A stretch of DNA of 64,000 nt from Streptomyces sp. Tu 3180 (GTDB lineage Bacteria; Actinomycetota; Actinomycetes; Streptomycetales; Streptomycetaceae). The stretch spans positions 2,316,501 through 2,380,500 of the forward strand of contig NZ_WOXS01000002.1 of assembly GCF_009852415.1 (NCBI RefSeq), given 5' to 3'. The position numbers and the translations under genes are program-made. Every line of letters starts with the position of its first letter. Position 1 is the stretch's first letter. The notes beneath the pieces are model-generated. The model saw nothing but the letters and a program-made list of their open reading frames with translations, was not told the origin of the DNA and ran no database searches. This document shows, in pieces, positions 13,524 through 21,863 of the stretch.

Positions 13524-13539
13524 ATTTCGTGCAGGTTAC
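13524..13539 (-). promoter_or_regulatory. GlnR-like half-site upstream of gltB (tentative)
   Basis: On the minus strand GTAAC is followed by six bases and GAAAT, close to the a/b site pattern (gTnAc-n6-GaAAc) of the actinobacterial nitrogen regulator GlnR. Only one a/b pair is present instead of the usual two. It overlaps a perfect 10-bp palindrome CGAAATTTCG (13520-13529). Position fits a gltB promoter. Confidence 0.3.
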
Positions 13540-13785
13540 ATGATGGAGCGGTTCTCGGGAACCGGGATAACCCGTTCCAGCATGCGGACACCACACGGGT
13601 CGCGGCGGGGTTCCGCGCCTGGCGGCGGAAGTCGTGGAGGCCGGTTCGGACAGATCGGTGTCCGCCGGCCCGGGGCGGGAACGGGCGTCCTCGTCCGTCC
13701 CGCGGGCACGCCGTGGGCCTCGTTGCCCACAGCGCTTACGGCTCATGCCCGGCGGTCACGCGGTCGAAACCAGCGAGTAACGACT

Positions 13786-13809
13786 ACTTATGCGGTCCGA
13801 CGCATAAGT
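13786..13809. terminator. AT-rich inverted repeat after VIT1 gene
   Basis: ACTTATGCG and CGCATAAGT form a perfect 9-bp inverted repeat with a 6-nt spacer, 10 bp beyond the VIT1 stop. It could terminate VIT1 or serve as an operator; no T-tract follows. The rest of the 369-bp gap (13451-13819) holds no convincing gene, only the gltB leader and its GlnR-like box. Confidence 0.45.
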
Positions 13810-13819
13810 CCGAGCCGGG

Positions 13820-14551
13820 TCATCCTACGGCCGTTCCGAACAGTGTGCCCAGGGCGTACGTCACACCGGCCGCCGCGCCGCCGAGGGCGAGCTGCCGCAG
13901 TCCGCTGTACCACCAGGTCCGCGCCGTCACCTTGGCCACCACCGCACCGCACAGGAAGAGCCCGAGCAGCGCCAGCAGCACGGCGGGCCACAGGCTGCTC
14001 GCGCCGAGCAGGTAGGGCAGCACGGGCAGCAGGGCGCCCAGCGCGAAGGAGCCGAAGCTGGAGACGGCGGCGACGGTGGGCGAGGGGAGGTCGCCGGGGT
14101 CGATGCCGAGCTCCTCGCGGGCGTGGATCTCCAGGGCCTGCTCGGGGTCCCGGGACAGCTGCCGGGCCACTTCGCGGGCCAGCGCCGGTTCGACGCCGCG
14201 GGCCTGGTAGAGCGCGGCGAGCTCGGCCTCCTCGTCCTTGGGGTGCCTGCGCAGCTCGCGGCGCTCGACGTCCAGCTCGGCCTCGACCAGCTCGCGCTGG
14301 GAGGCGACGGAGGTGTACTCGCCGGCGGCCATGGAGAAGGCGCCGGCGGCCAGGCCCGCGAGGCCGCTGAGGACGACGGTCTGCTGGCTGACGGAGCCGC
14401 CGGCGACACCGGTCATCAGGGCGAGGTTGGAGACCAGGCCGTCCATCGCGCCGAAGACGGCCGGGCGCAGCCAGCCGCCGTTGACGTCCCGGTGCGTGTG
14501 GTTGTCACGGTGCGCCTCGTGCAGCACCGCCTCGGTCTCGATGATGGCCAT
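13820..14551 (-). CDS. VIT1/CCC1-family iron/manganese transporter
   Basis: A 243-aa integral membrane protein. It starts with the acidic/His segment ETEAVLHEAHRDNHTHRD, then the hallmark WLRPAVFGAMDGLVSNLALMTGVAGG first helix, a second helix, a long cytoplasmic charged loop (ELVEAELDVERRELRRHPKDEEAELAALY) that binds metal in plant VIT1, and three C-terminal helices. The family moves Fe2+ or Mn2+ out of the cytoplasm. The ATG at 14551 follows GGGGGA; the longer frame to 14659 has no such site. It is monocistronic, divergent from the ADP-ribosylglycohydrolase operon. An iron-box-like palindrome sits 111 bp upstream. Confidence 0.88.
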   Translation of the reverse strand: MAIIETEAVLHEAHRDNHTHRDVNGGWLRPAVFGAMDGLVSNLALMTGVAGGSVSQQTVVLSGLAGLAAGAFSMAAGEYTSVASQRELVEAELDVERRELRRHPKDEEAELAALYQARGVEPALAREVARQLSRDPEQALEIHAREELGIDPGDLPSPTVAAVSSFGSFALGALLPVLPYLLGASSLWPAVLLALLGLFLCGAVVAKVTARTWWYSGLRQLALGGAAAGVTYALGTLFGTAVG

Positions 14552-14661
14552 GGCGCGTCCCCCAGGGAGCTCGTACCGGGCTCTTCCGAGCCCATCTTGG
14601 ACTTGTTCTACTTTTCGACAACACCCAATGTACGTCGCGGAATTCCCCGCCGCCAGCAAGG

Positions 14662-14680
14662 AAAGGCTGGGCTAACCTGC
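14662..14680. promoter_or_regulatory. Iron-box-like palindrome (DmdR/IdeR/DtxR type), tentative
   Basis: This 19-mer matches 13 of 19 positions of the DtxR-family consensus TTAGGTTAGGCTAACCTAA; the core GGCTAACCT is exact. It lies in the 281-bp intergenic region between the divergent VIT1 and ADP-ribosylglycohydrolase genes. A role in iron control of VIT1 is plausible, but the left half is weaker. No other gene or clear promoter was seen in this gap. Confidence 0.4.
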
Positions 14681-14832
14681 GGTTTTGTCGATTTCGCTCG
14701 GTTGCGTGAACGCTCGCTCACATGTCGACCGGGTGACGCTGGGGCTCATGAGGCTGCGCCGGGCACCGCACCGGGGACAGATCCGCAAAGGGCCTCGCGC
14801 CTCTCGGGGCGCCCCTGAGAGGAGAGCCGCGC

Positions 14833-15957
14833 ATGGCATCGACCGCCCGCACCCCCCCGGTCCCGGCGCTCGGGAACGCCGTCGGGCTCCGCGAACGGGC
14901 CCGCGGCGCGCTGCTCGGCCTGGCCGTCGGCGACGCGCTGGGCGCCCCGGCCGAGAACATGAAGCCCTCCGAGATCCGTGCGGCCTGGGGCCGCATCACG
15001 GGATACGTGGCCGAGCACCCCGCGGGCACGGACGACACCGAATACGCGATCTTCTCCGGCCTGCTGCTGGCCCGGCACGGCCACGCGCTCACCCCGGCGC
15101 ACGTCGAGGCGGCCTGGCACGAGCTGATCGCCGACCGCGCCGAGGGTCCCTTCCGGGGCGCCGGCTTCAGCGAGCGCGGCACGCTGGAGAACCTGCGCCG
15201 GGGGCTGGCCGCGCCCATCTCCGCCCAGCACCGGCACGCCTGGAGCGACGGGCTGGCGATGCGGGCGGCGCCCTGCGGGGTCTTCGCGGCCGGCCGCCCC
15301 GACGAGGCGGCCCGGCTGGCGGCCGTCGACGGCTCGGTCAGCCACGACGGCGAGGGCATCTACGGCGGGCAGGCGGTCGCCGCGGGCGTCGCGGCGGCGA
15401 TGGCCGGCGCACCGGTGGTCGCGGTCGTGGCCTCCGCCCTGGCGGTGGTCCCGGACGACTCCTGGACCGCCCGCTCGCTGCGCCGCGCCGTCACCGCGGC
15501 CCACCTCGGCGAACGCGCGGTCCGCTCGGCGGTCGTGATCGGCGGCTACCCCTGGACCGACCTGGCCCCCGAGGCGGTGGCCCTCGCCTTCGGCGCCTAC
15601 GCGGCGGCCGACGGCGACTTCGAACAGGCGGTGCTGACGGCCGTCAACATGGGGCGCGACGCCGACACCACGGCGGCGGTCGCGGGCGCCCTGGCGGGCG
15701 CGACGCGGGGCGTCCGCGCGATCCCGGAGCCCTGGGCGGCCGCCATCGGCCCGGCCCGCGGCAGCTGCCTGCCGGCGATGGCGGGACACCACGTCCTGGA
15801 CGTCGCGGACCTGCTGACGCCGGGCGGGGACGGGGGACGGGACGGAATACGGGACGGGGAGGGGCGCGCACCGGGCGAGGTGCCGCTGCGGGGCGACGGG
15901 CCGGCCCCGGACGCCTTCGTCCTGGCCGCGGACGACGAGACGGAGGCGCCCTCGTGA
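14833..15957 (+). CDS. ADP-ribosylglycohydrolase family protein, first of four in tandem
   Basis: A 374-aa DraG/ARH-fold protein, the family that removes ADP-ribose from proteins or cleaves related N- or O-glycosides using two metal ions. Metal-site motifs are complete: GD at 33-34 in LGLAVGDALGAPAEN, TDDT at 66-69, and D276-A-D278-T279 in NMGRDADTTAAVAGAL. No signal peptide is present. The last 70 residues after the catalytic core are Gly/Asp-rich and unrelated to the fold. ATG 14833 follows GAGGAGAG. It heads a six-gene coupled operon and its stop overlaps the next start (GTGA). Substrate unknown. Confidence 0.88.
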   Translation: MASTARTPPVPALGNAVGLRERARGALLGLAVGDALGAPAENMKPSEIRAAWGRITGYVAEHPAGTDDTEYAIFSGLLLARHGHALTPAHVEAAWHELIADRAEGPFRGAGFSERGTLENLRRGLAAPISAQHRHAWSDGLAMRAAPCGVFAAGRPDEAARLAAVDGSVSHDGEGIYGGQAVAAGVAAAMAGAPVVAVVASALAVVPDDSWTARSLRRAVTAAHLGERAVRSAVVIGGYPWTDLAPEAVALAFGAYAAADGDFEQAVLTAVNMGRDADTTAAVAGALAGATRGVRAIPEPWAAAIGPARGSCLPAMAGHHVLDVADLLTPGGDGGRDGIRDGEGRAPGEVPLRGDGPAPDAFVLAADDETEAPS

Positions 15958-17189
15958 ACCCGCCCGAACCCGCGGCCGCCGACGGCGCCCGGGTCCCCCA
16001 GGGGCCACCCGCCCCCGGCCGCGCGACCCGCACGGGCGGCGCGGCCGGAGCCGGACGTCCCGCACCGCCGCCGCGGGCACGCCGCGTCGAGGGGCTCCTC
16101 CTCGGCCTCGCCGCCGGCGACGCCGCCGGATGGCCCGCCGCCCGCCACCGCGCCGCGCGCATGCCCGAGTGGACCCGGCGCCTCACCCGTGAGCTGGACA
16201 CCTTCGCCGAGCAGAACGCGACCACCACCCTCCCCGTGCCGATCGCCCTCAACCAGCCCCCGGAGCCCCTGCGCCTCGGCCCCTCCGACGACGCCGAGTG
16301 GGCCGCGTTCGCGGCCGAGGCGATGCTGCTGGCCGGTGACGGCGACGCGCTCGGGAATCTGAGCAGGGAGCGCCGGACGCGCGCCGCCATCGATCTGACC
16401 TGGAACGCCGTCGCCGCCGAGGTCGCCGCGGCCACCGAACGCGCCCCCGAGATCGAGTCGGCGGTCCTCCCCCTGCGCGCCCGCATCTCCGTGCGGGCCG
16501 GCCTCGGCAACCTGGCCGCCGGTCTGCGCCCGCCCGCCACCGGCCACGACAACCCGCACTACTTCGACGACGCGGCCTGCGTACGCGCCTGCGTGCTGGC
16601 CGTGGCCCACCCCGGCGACCCCGAGGGCGCGGCCGGACTCGCCGAGTTCGACGCCCGCTACACCCAGGACGGCGACGGGGTGCGCGGCGCCCGCGCCATG
16701 GCCGCCGCCGTCTGTCTCGCGCTGGCCGGAGCGGACGCGCACGCGTGCGTGGCCGCCGCGCTCGCCGAGCTGCCCGAGGAGACGGAGATCGGCCGCAACG
16801 CCCGGCACGCGCTGGGGCTCGCCGCGGCCGCCGACGGCGCCTTCGCCCTCGTCCCGCCGCTGGAGCACCAGATCGTCGACCACGTCTACAGCTACGGCAT
16901 CGCCGCCGCCGAGACCGTCCCCGTCGCCCTCGCCCTGACCACCGCCGCCCACGGCCGGATCGCGGAGGCGGTCCCCGCGGCGGCCTGCCTGTCGCGGGTC
17001 GCGGACTCCGCCCCGGCGCTCGTCGGCGCCCTCACCGGCGCGCTGGGCGGCGGCGCGGCGATCCCCGCGACGTGGCGGGAGAGCTGCCGCGTCCTGTCCG
17101 GCTGCGCGCTCCCCCGGCTCACCGGCACGGACCTGGTGGAACTCGCCGGGCTCCTGGAAGCCGTACAACCGGCCCCCCTCGGGGGATGA
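15954..17189 (+). CDS. ADP-ribosylglycohydrolase-like protein with altered metal site, second of four
   Basis: A 411-aa paralogue with a Pro/Ala/Arg-rich N-terminal 45 residues before the ARH fold (GLLLGLAAGDAAGWPAARH). The usual TDDT is S111-D-D-A, and the C-terminal pair that reads D-x-D-T in its neighbour is V349-A-D351-S352, so one metal-ligand Asp is replaced by Val. The final ALVGALTGALGGG helix is conserved, so the fold is intact. It may be inactive, regulatory, or act on a different substrate. GTG start overlaps the previous stop; the next gene begins 7 bp after its stop. The alignment of the altered Asp was done by eye. Confidence 0.78.
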   Translation: MNPPEPAAADGARVPQGPPAPGRATRTGGAAGAGRPAPPPRARRVEGLLLGLAAGDAAGWPAARHRAARMPEWTRRLTRELDTFAEQNATTTLPVPIALNQPPEPLRLGPSDDAEWAAFAAEAMLLAGDGDALGNLSRERRTRAAIDLTWNAVAAEVAAATERAPEIESAVLPLRARISVRAGLGNLAAGLRPPATGHDNPHYFDDAACVRACVLAVAHPGDPEGAAGLAEFDARYTQDGDGVRGARAMAAAVCLALAGADAHACVAAALAELPEETEIGRNARHALGLAAAADGAFALVPPLEHQIVDHVYSYGIAAAETVPVALALTTAAHGRIAEAVPAAACLSRVADSAPALVGALTGALGGGAAIPATWRESCRVLSGCALPRLTGTDLVELAGLLEAVQPAPLGG

Positions 17190-17196
17190 TTCGGAC

Positions 17197-18378
17197 ATGA
17201 CGCGCGAAGAGGCAGAAAACCGTGACCGGGGCGCGCCCCTGGACGAGCGGATCACCGGCGCCCTCGTGGGAGCCGCCGTCGGCGACGCCCTCGGCGGCCC
17301 GGTCGAGGGCTACTCCCCCGAGCAGATCGTCGAACGCCACGGCGGACGCGTGCACGGCGTCGTCGGCCCCTGGAACGGCGACGCCTGGCGCACCGCCCGC
17401 CCCATCGCCCCGTACCACAAGGGCGACGGCCACGTCACCGACGACACGTTGATGACGCACGCCCTGGTCCGGGTCTACACGACGGTCCGCGACCACCTGG
17501 ACGCCCACGCGGTCGCCGACCACCTGGTCCCGGACCTGATGACGAACCCGCGCTGGATCCCGGAGCTGGAGGCGGAGGCACTCCTGCTGCACCGCGTCTT
17601 CCTCGCGGAGAAGTGGCTGGTGGCCCGGCTCCACTACGGCCACGCCGACCCGCGCGAGGCGGGCGTCGGCAACATCGTCAACTGCGGTGCCGCGATGTAC
17701 ATGGCGCCGGTCGGCCTGGTCAACGCGGCCCACCCGGAGGCCGCCTACGCCGAGGCGCTGGACGTCGCGGGCGCCCACCAGTCGTCCTACGGGCGGGAGG
17801 CGGCCGGGGTCCTCGCGGCGGCCGTCGCGGCGGCGTGCGCGCCGGGCGCGACACCGGACTCGGTGGTCGCCGCGTGCCTGTCCCTGGCGAAGGACGGCAC
17901 GCGGGCGGCGATCGAGCGGGTCTGCGAGGAGGCGTCCCGGCACACGGACTTCGAGTCGGCGCTGCGTCCCCTGCGGGAGGCGGTGGCCCCCTACGACACC
18001 GTGGGCCCCGACTACCGCTCCCCGTCCCTGGGTGCCCGCCGCCCGTCCCGGCTGCACGCGATCGAGGAACTGCCCGTGGCGCTGGGCATGGTGGTGGTGG
18101 CCGGCGGCGACTTCCGGCACGCGGTGCTGGGCGCGGTGAACTACGGCCGCGACTGCGACTCCATCGCCACGATGGCCGGTGCCGTGACCGGTGCCCTCGG
18201 CTCGCCGGTCCCCGAGGACTGGGCCAAGACCGTCGCCGAGGCCAGCCGCCTCGACCTGTGGGAACCGGCGGTCGCGCTCACCGGCGTGGCCCGCGAGGTC
18301 TTCGCCCGGGACGTGCGGCGCCGCCGGGCCCACGAGCGGGCGTTCGCGGAGCTGGGGGGTCCGGGATGCTCCGGCTGA
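17197..18378 (+). CDS. ADP-ribosylglycohydrolase family protein, third of four
   Basis: A 393-aa ARH-fold protein with the most canonical motifs of the set: GALVGAAVGDALGGPVEGY near 21-39, TDDT at 81-84 and D319-C-D321-S322 in VNYGRDCDSIATMAGAV. A basic tail (RDVRRRRAHERAF) follows the core. It resembles the larger bacterial ADP-ribosylglycohydrolase subgroup whose C-terminal motif reads NxGRDCDS. It overlaps the start of the fourth paralogue by 13 bp. Expected to be a metal-dependent hydrolase; substrate unknown. Confidence 0.88.
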   Translation: MTREEAENRDRGAPLDERITGALVGAAVGDALGGPVEGYSPEQIVERHGGRVHGVVGPWNGDAWRTARPIAPYHKGDGHVTDDTLMTHALVRVYTTVRDHLDAHAVADHLVPDLMTNPRWIPELEAEALLLHRVFLAEKWLVARLHYGHADPREAGVGNIVNCGAAMYMAPVGLVNAAHPEAAYAEALDVAGAHQSSYGREAAGVLAAAVAAACAPGATPDSVVAACLSLAKDGTRAAIERVCEEASRHTDFESALRPLREAVAPYDTVGPDYRSPSLGARRPSRLHAIEELPVALGMVVVAGGDFRHAVLGAVNYGRDCDSIATMAGAVTGALGSPVPEDWAKTVAEASRLDLWEPAVALTGVAREVFARDVRRRRAHERAFAELGGPGCSG

Positions 18379-19733
18379 CGTGGGTGCAGCCGGAGGACCT
18401 GGTCGGCCACGAGCTGCGCCAGGCGGTCCAGGACGGCCGTGAGCCCTCGGCCGTCGCGGCCCGCTGGCGGGCCGCGGGCGGCCCCGAGGCCCCGGTCGGC
18501 GCGGGCGCGTCCCCGCGGCCGGCGTCCCGCTACCTCCGCCTGCTGGCCACCGACCTGCTGGACGAACTGGCCGACCTGCCCAGCGCGCTGGCGGACGACG
18601 AGCCGACCGACCTGGCCGGGATCCGGGCCCTGTGCCCCGACTGGCCGCAGCCGCCCGCGCCCGCCCCCTCCCCGCCGGACCCCGAACGCCTCGAAGCCGC
18701 CTGGCTCGGCCGGGCCGTCGGCTGTCTGCTGGGCAAACCGGTCGAGAAGCTCCCCCTCGACGCCATCCGCAGCCTCGCCCGGGCCGCCGGCAACTGGCCC
18801 CTGACGGCCTACTTCACCGCCCGCGGTGTCCCGGAGGAGCTGCTGGCCCGCCACCCCTGGAACCGCCGCTCGGCGGCCACCTCCCTCGCCGAGAACATCG
18901 ACGGCATGCCCGAGGACGACGACCTCAACTACCCCCTGCTGGGCCTGATCGTCCTCAGGCGCCACGGCCGGGCCTTCACCACCGCGGACGTGGCCCGCGT
19001 CTGGCTCGACGAACTCCCCGCCGGCCGCGCCTTCACCGCCGAGCGCGTCGCCTACCGCAACCTCCTCTGCGGCCTGGAACCCCCGCTGACCGCCCGTCAC
19101 CACAACCCCTTCCGCGAGTGGATCGGCGCCCTGATCCGCGCCGACGTGCACGGCTGGACCAACCCCGGCGACCCGGCGGCCGCCGCCGCGCAGGCCCACC
19201 GCGACGCGGTCCTCACGCACACCGCCAACGGCGTCTACGCGGCGATGTTCACCGCGGCCGTCGTCGCCGGCGCCGCCACCGGCGCCCACGACGTCCACGC
19301 CTGCCTGCGCACCGGCCTCACGGTCGTCCCGCCCCGCTCCCGTCTCGCCCGGGCCGTCCGGCGGGCCGTGCGACTGGCGCGCGAGCACGCCGACTTCGCC
19401 ACCGTCGTCGACCTGCTGCACGACACCTACGCGGCGACCCACCACTGGGTGCACGCCGTCCCCAACACCGCCCTGATCGCCGCCGCCCTCACCCACGCCG
19501 ACGGCGACTTCACCGGCTCCGTCTGCCGCGCGGTGTCCGGAGGCTGGGACACCGACTCCAACGGCGCGACGGCCGGCGGCGTCGCCGCCCTGCTCGCCGG
19601 TTCGCCGCGCGCGCTCCCCGAACGCTGGACGGCCCCGCTGAAGAACCGGCTGGCGACCTCCGTCGGCGACTTCCACGGCACCGGCTTCGACACCCTGGCC
19701 CGTCTGACCCACCTGGAGGCCACCCGCCCATGA
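18366..19733 (+). CDS. ADP-ribosylglycohydrolase family protein, divergent subclass, fourth of four
   Basis: A 455-aa protein with an extra N-terminal domain of about 110 residues (MLRLTWVQPEDLVGHELRQA, then a Pro-rich linker) before the ARH core. The core is unusual: GCLLGKPVEK replaces GDALG, and EDDD at 183-186 (in IDGMPEDDDLNY) replaces TDDT, while D395-T-D397-S398 is intact. The IDGMPEDDDLNY signature marks a separate bacterial subgroup of the family. It begins inside the previous gene and its stop overlaps the ATG at 19730 (ATGA). The N-terminal domain is not one I recognise. Confidence 0.85.
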   Translation: MLRLTWVQPEDLVGHELRQAVQDGREPSAVAARWRAAGGPEAPVGAGASPRPASRYLRLLATDLLDELADLPSALADDEPTDLAGIRALCPDWPQPPAPAPSPPDPERLEAAWLGRAVGCLLGKPVEKLPLDAIRSLARAAGNWPLTAYFTARGVPEELLARHPWNRRSAATSLAENIDGMPEDDDLNYPLLGLIVLRRHGRAFTTADVARVWLDELPAGRAFTAERVAYRNLLCGLEPPLTARHHNPFREWIGALIRADVHGWTNPGDPAAAAAQAHRDAVLTHTANGVYAAMFTAAVVAGAATGAHDVHACLRTGLTVVPPRSRLARAVRRAVRLAREHADFATVVDLLHDTYAATHHWVHAVPNTALIAAALTHADGDFTGSVCRAVSGGWDTDSNGATAGGVAALLAGSPRALPERWTAPLKNRLATSVGDFHGTGFDTLARLTHLEATRP

Positions 19734-20949
19734 CCCCGCCCGACCCGACCGCCCCGCCCCCGCCGGTCCCCCGCTGACCGGCCTGCGCGTCCTGGACCTC
19801 GCCACCCTCTTCGCCGGACCCCTCGCCGCGACCCTGCTCGGCGACTTCGGCGCGGAGGTCGTCAAGGTCGAGCACCCGAGGAAACCCGACCCCTGCCGCG
19901 GCCACGGCCCGTCCAAGGACGGTGTCGGCCTCTGGTGGAAGGTGCTCGGCCGCAACAAGCGCACCATCACCCTGGACCTGTCCAGACCCGGCGGCCGGGC
20001 CACCCTCCTGCGCCTGGCCGGGACCGCCGACGTGATCATCGAGAACTTCCGCCCCGGCACCCTGGAGAAGTGGGACCTGGGCTGGCCCGAACTGTCCGCC
20101 GTCAACCCCCGCCTGATCCTGGTCCGGGTCACCGGCTTCGGGCAGTTCGGTCCGTACGCGCACCGCCCGGGCTTCGGCACCCTCGCCGAGGCGATGAGCG
20201 GCTTCGCGGCGATCACCGGCGAACCGGACGCCCCGCCGACGCTGCCGCCGTTCGGCCTGGCGGACTCCATCGCGGGCCTGGCCACGGCGTACGCGGTCAT
20301 GACCGCGCTGGCCGGCCGCGACCGCACCGGCGAGGGCCAGGTCGTCGACATGGCGCTGATCGAGCCGATCCTCACCGTGCTCGGCCCCCAGCCGACCTGG
20401 TACGACCAGCTCGGTCACGTCCAGCCCCGCACCGGCAACCGCTCCCAGAACAACGCCCCCCGGGGCACCTACCTCACCGCCGACGGCACCTGGGTCGCCG
20501 TCTCCACCTCGGCCCAGTCGGTCGCCGAGCGCGTGATGCGCCTGGTGGGCAGGCCGGAGCTGATCGACGAGCCCTGGTTCGCCACCGGCGCGGACCGGGC
20601 CCGGCACGCGGACGTCCTGGACGAGGCGGTCGGCGGCTGGATCGCCCGGCACACCCGCGCCGACGTGCTCGCGGCCTTCGAGAAGGCGGAGGCCGCGGTC
20701 GCCCCCGTCCAGGACGTACGGGACGTGATGGCGGACCCGCAGTACCGGGCCCTGGACACGATCACCACGGTCGACGATCCCGAGCTGGGCCCGCTGCGCA
20801 TGCAGAACGTCCTCTTCCGGCTCTCCGGCACCCCGGGCGCGATCCGCTGGGCCGGCCGCCCGCACGGCGCGGACACCGAGGAGGTCCTGACCGGGCTGGG
20901 CCTCACCCCGGACGACCTCGCGGCGCTGCGCGCGGAGGGCGCCCTGTGA
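19730..20949 (+). CDS. CaiB/BaiF family CoA-transferase with apparent 5' frameshift
   Basis: A class III CoA-transferase (formyl-CoA transferase type), which moves CoA between carboxylic acids. The reading frame from LTGLRVLDLATLFAGPLAATLLGDFGAEVVKVE at 19774 to 20949 is typical, including FRPGTLEKWDLG and the catalytic-Asp segment GQVVDMALIEP. This frame has no ATG or GTG before 19942. The coupled ATG at 19730 opens a different frame that stops after MTPPDPTAPPPPVPR. One more C in the CCCCC run at 19768-19772 would join them into about 406 residues. A sequencing error, a real frameshift or slippage are all possible. The stop overlaps the next start. Confidence 0.8.
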
Positions 20950-21776
20950 CGGGGTTCCCGCTGACCTGGCTGTACGTCCCCGGGGACCGTCCCGCCGTGG
21001 TGGCGAAGGCGCTCGCCTCCGGCGCCGACGTGGTGGTGATCGACCTGGAGGACGCGGTCGCCCCGGACCGCAAGGACTACGCCCGCGCGGCCACCGCCGA
21101 GCTGCTGCGCGACCCGCAGCCGGTCCCGGTCCACGTCCGCGTCAACGCCCCGGGCGGCCCCTGGGCCGAGGCCGACCTCGCGGCCGTCGTCCCGGCCCCG
21201 GGCCTGTCCGGTCTGCGGCTGCCCAAGGTGACCTCCCCCGCCGAGGTCGTGCGCGTCGCGCGGCGCGCCGTGTCCGCGCGCGGCGGTGCGCTCCCCCTGT
21301 ACGCCCTGCTGGAGTCGGCCCTCGGCGTCGAGCGGGCCCACGCCGTGGCCACCGCCCACCCCTCCCTGCGCGGCATCGCGATCGGCGAGGCGGACCTGCG
21401 GGCCGACCTGGGGGTGCGCGACGACGCGGGCCTCGACTGGTCCCGCTCCCGCGTGGTCGTGGCCGCGCGGGCGGCGGGCCTGGCTCCGCCCGTCCAGTGC
21501 GTCCACCCGGACATCCGCGACCTGGAGGGCCTCATCGCCTCCTGCGCCCGCGGCCGCGCCCTGGGCTTCCTGGGCCGCGCCGCGATCCACCCCCGTCAGC
21601 TGCCGGTCATCGAGCGGGCCTACCTCCCCGGCGAGGAGGAGATCGAGCAGGCGGAGACGATCGTCAAGGCGGCGGCGACCGAGCAGGGCGCCCAAGCCCT
21701 GCCCGACGGCAGGTTCATCGACGCGGCGGTGGTGGCGGCGGCCCGGCGGACCCTGTCCCTGGCCCGCAGGACCTGA
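20946..21776 (+). CDS. CitE-like acyl-CoA lyase (HpcH/HpaI aldolase superfamily)
   Basis: A 276-aa TIM-barrel lyase like the beta subunit of citrate lyase and the malyl- or citramalyl-CoA lyases, which split 3-hydroxyacyl-CoA thioesters into acetyl-CoA and a 2-oxo acid. Visible motifs: LYVPGDRP at the start, the metal-site DLEDAV, LRLPKV, LYALLESALGV, GEADLRADLG and CVHPDI. No other citrate lyase subunits are nearby, so it probably acts on a CoA ester made by the adjacent CoA-transferase. GTG start overlaps the CoA-transferase stop. Last gene of the operon; a strong hairpin follows 34 bp later. Confidence 0.87.
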   Translation: MTGFPLTWLYVPGDRPAVVAKALASGADVVVIDLEDAVAPDRKDYARAATAELLRDPQPVPVHVRVNAPGGPWAEADLAAVVPAPGLSGLRLPKVTSPAEVVRVARRAVSARGGALPLYALLESALGVERAHAVATAHPSLRGIAIGEADLRADLGVRDDAGLDWSRSRVVVAARAAGLAPPVQCVHPDIRDLEGLIASCARGRALGFLGRAAIHPRQLPVIERAYLPGEEEIEQAETIVKAAATEQGAQALPDGRFIDAAVVAAARRTLSLARRT

Positions 21777-21810
21777 TGCCGGAGGGCGCCGGGACCACCG
21801 CCCGGCACAC

Positions 21811-21847
21811 GCCGAGGGCGCCCGGAACGTCTCCGGGCGCCCTCGGC
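21811..21847. terminator. Strong bidirectional hairpin between CitE-like gene and lgt
   Basis: GCCGAGGGCGCCCGG (21811-21825) and its perfect 15-bp complement (21833-21847) enclose a 7-nt loop, between convergent genes. It ends 16 bp from the lgt stop. No T-run, as is common in Streptomyces. Confidence 0.8.
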
Positions 21848-21863
21848 TTCGTGCGGCGGGCCG

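Noticed and set aside
14833..19733. Toxin-antitoxin or phage-defence system based on ADP-ribosylation
   Set aside because: No ADP-ribosyltransferase, macrodomain or toxin-like gene lies nearby, and the operon ends in CoA metabolism genes.
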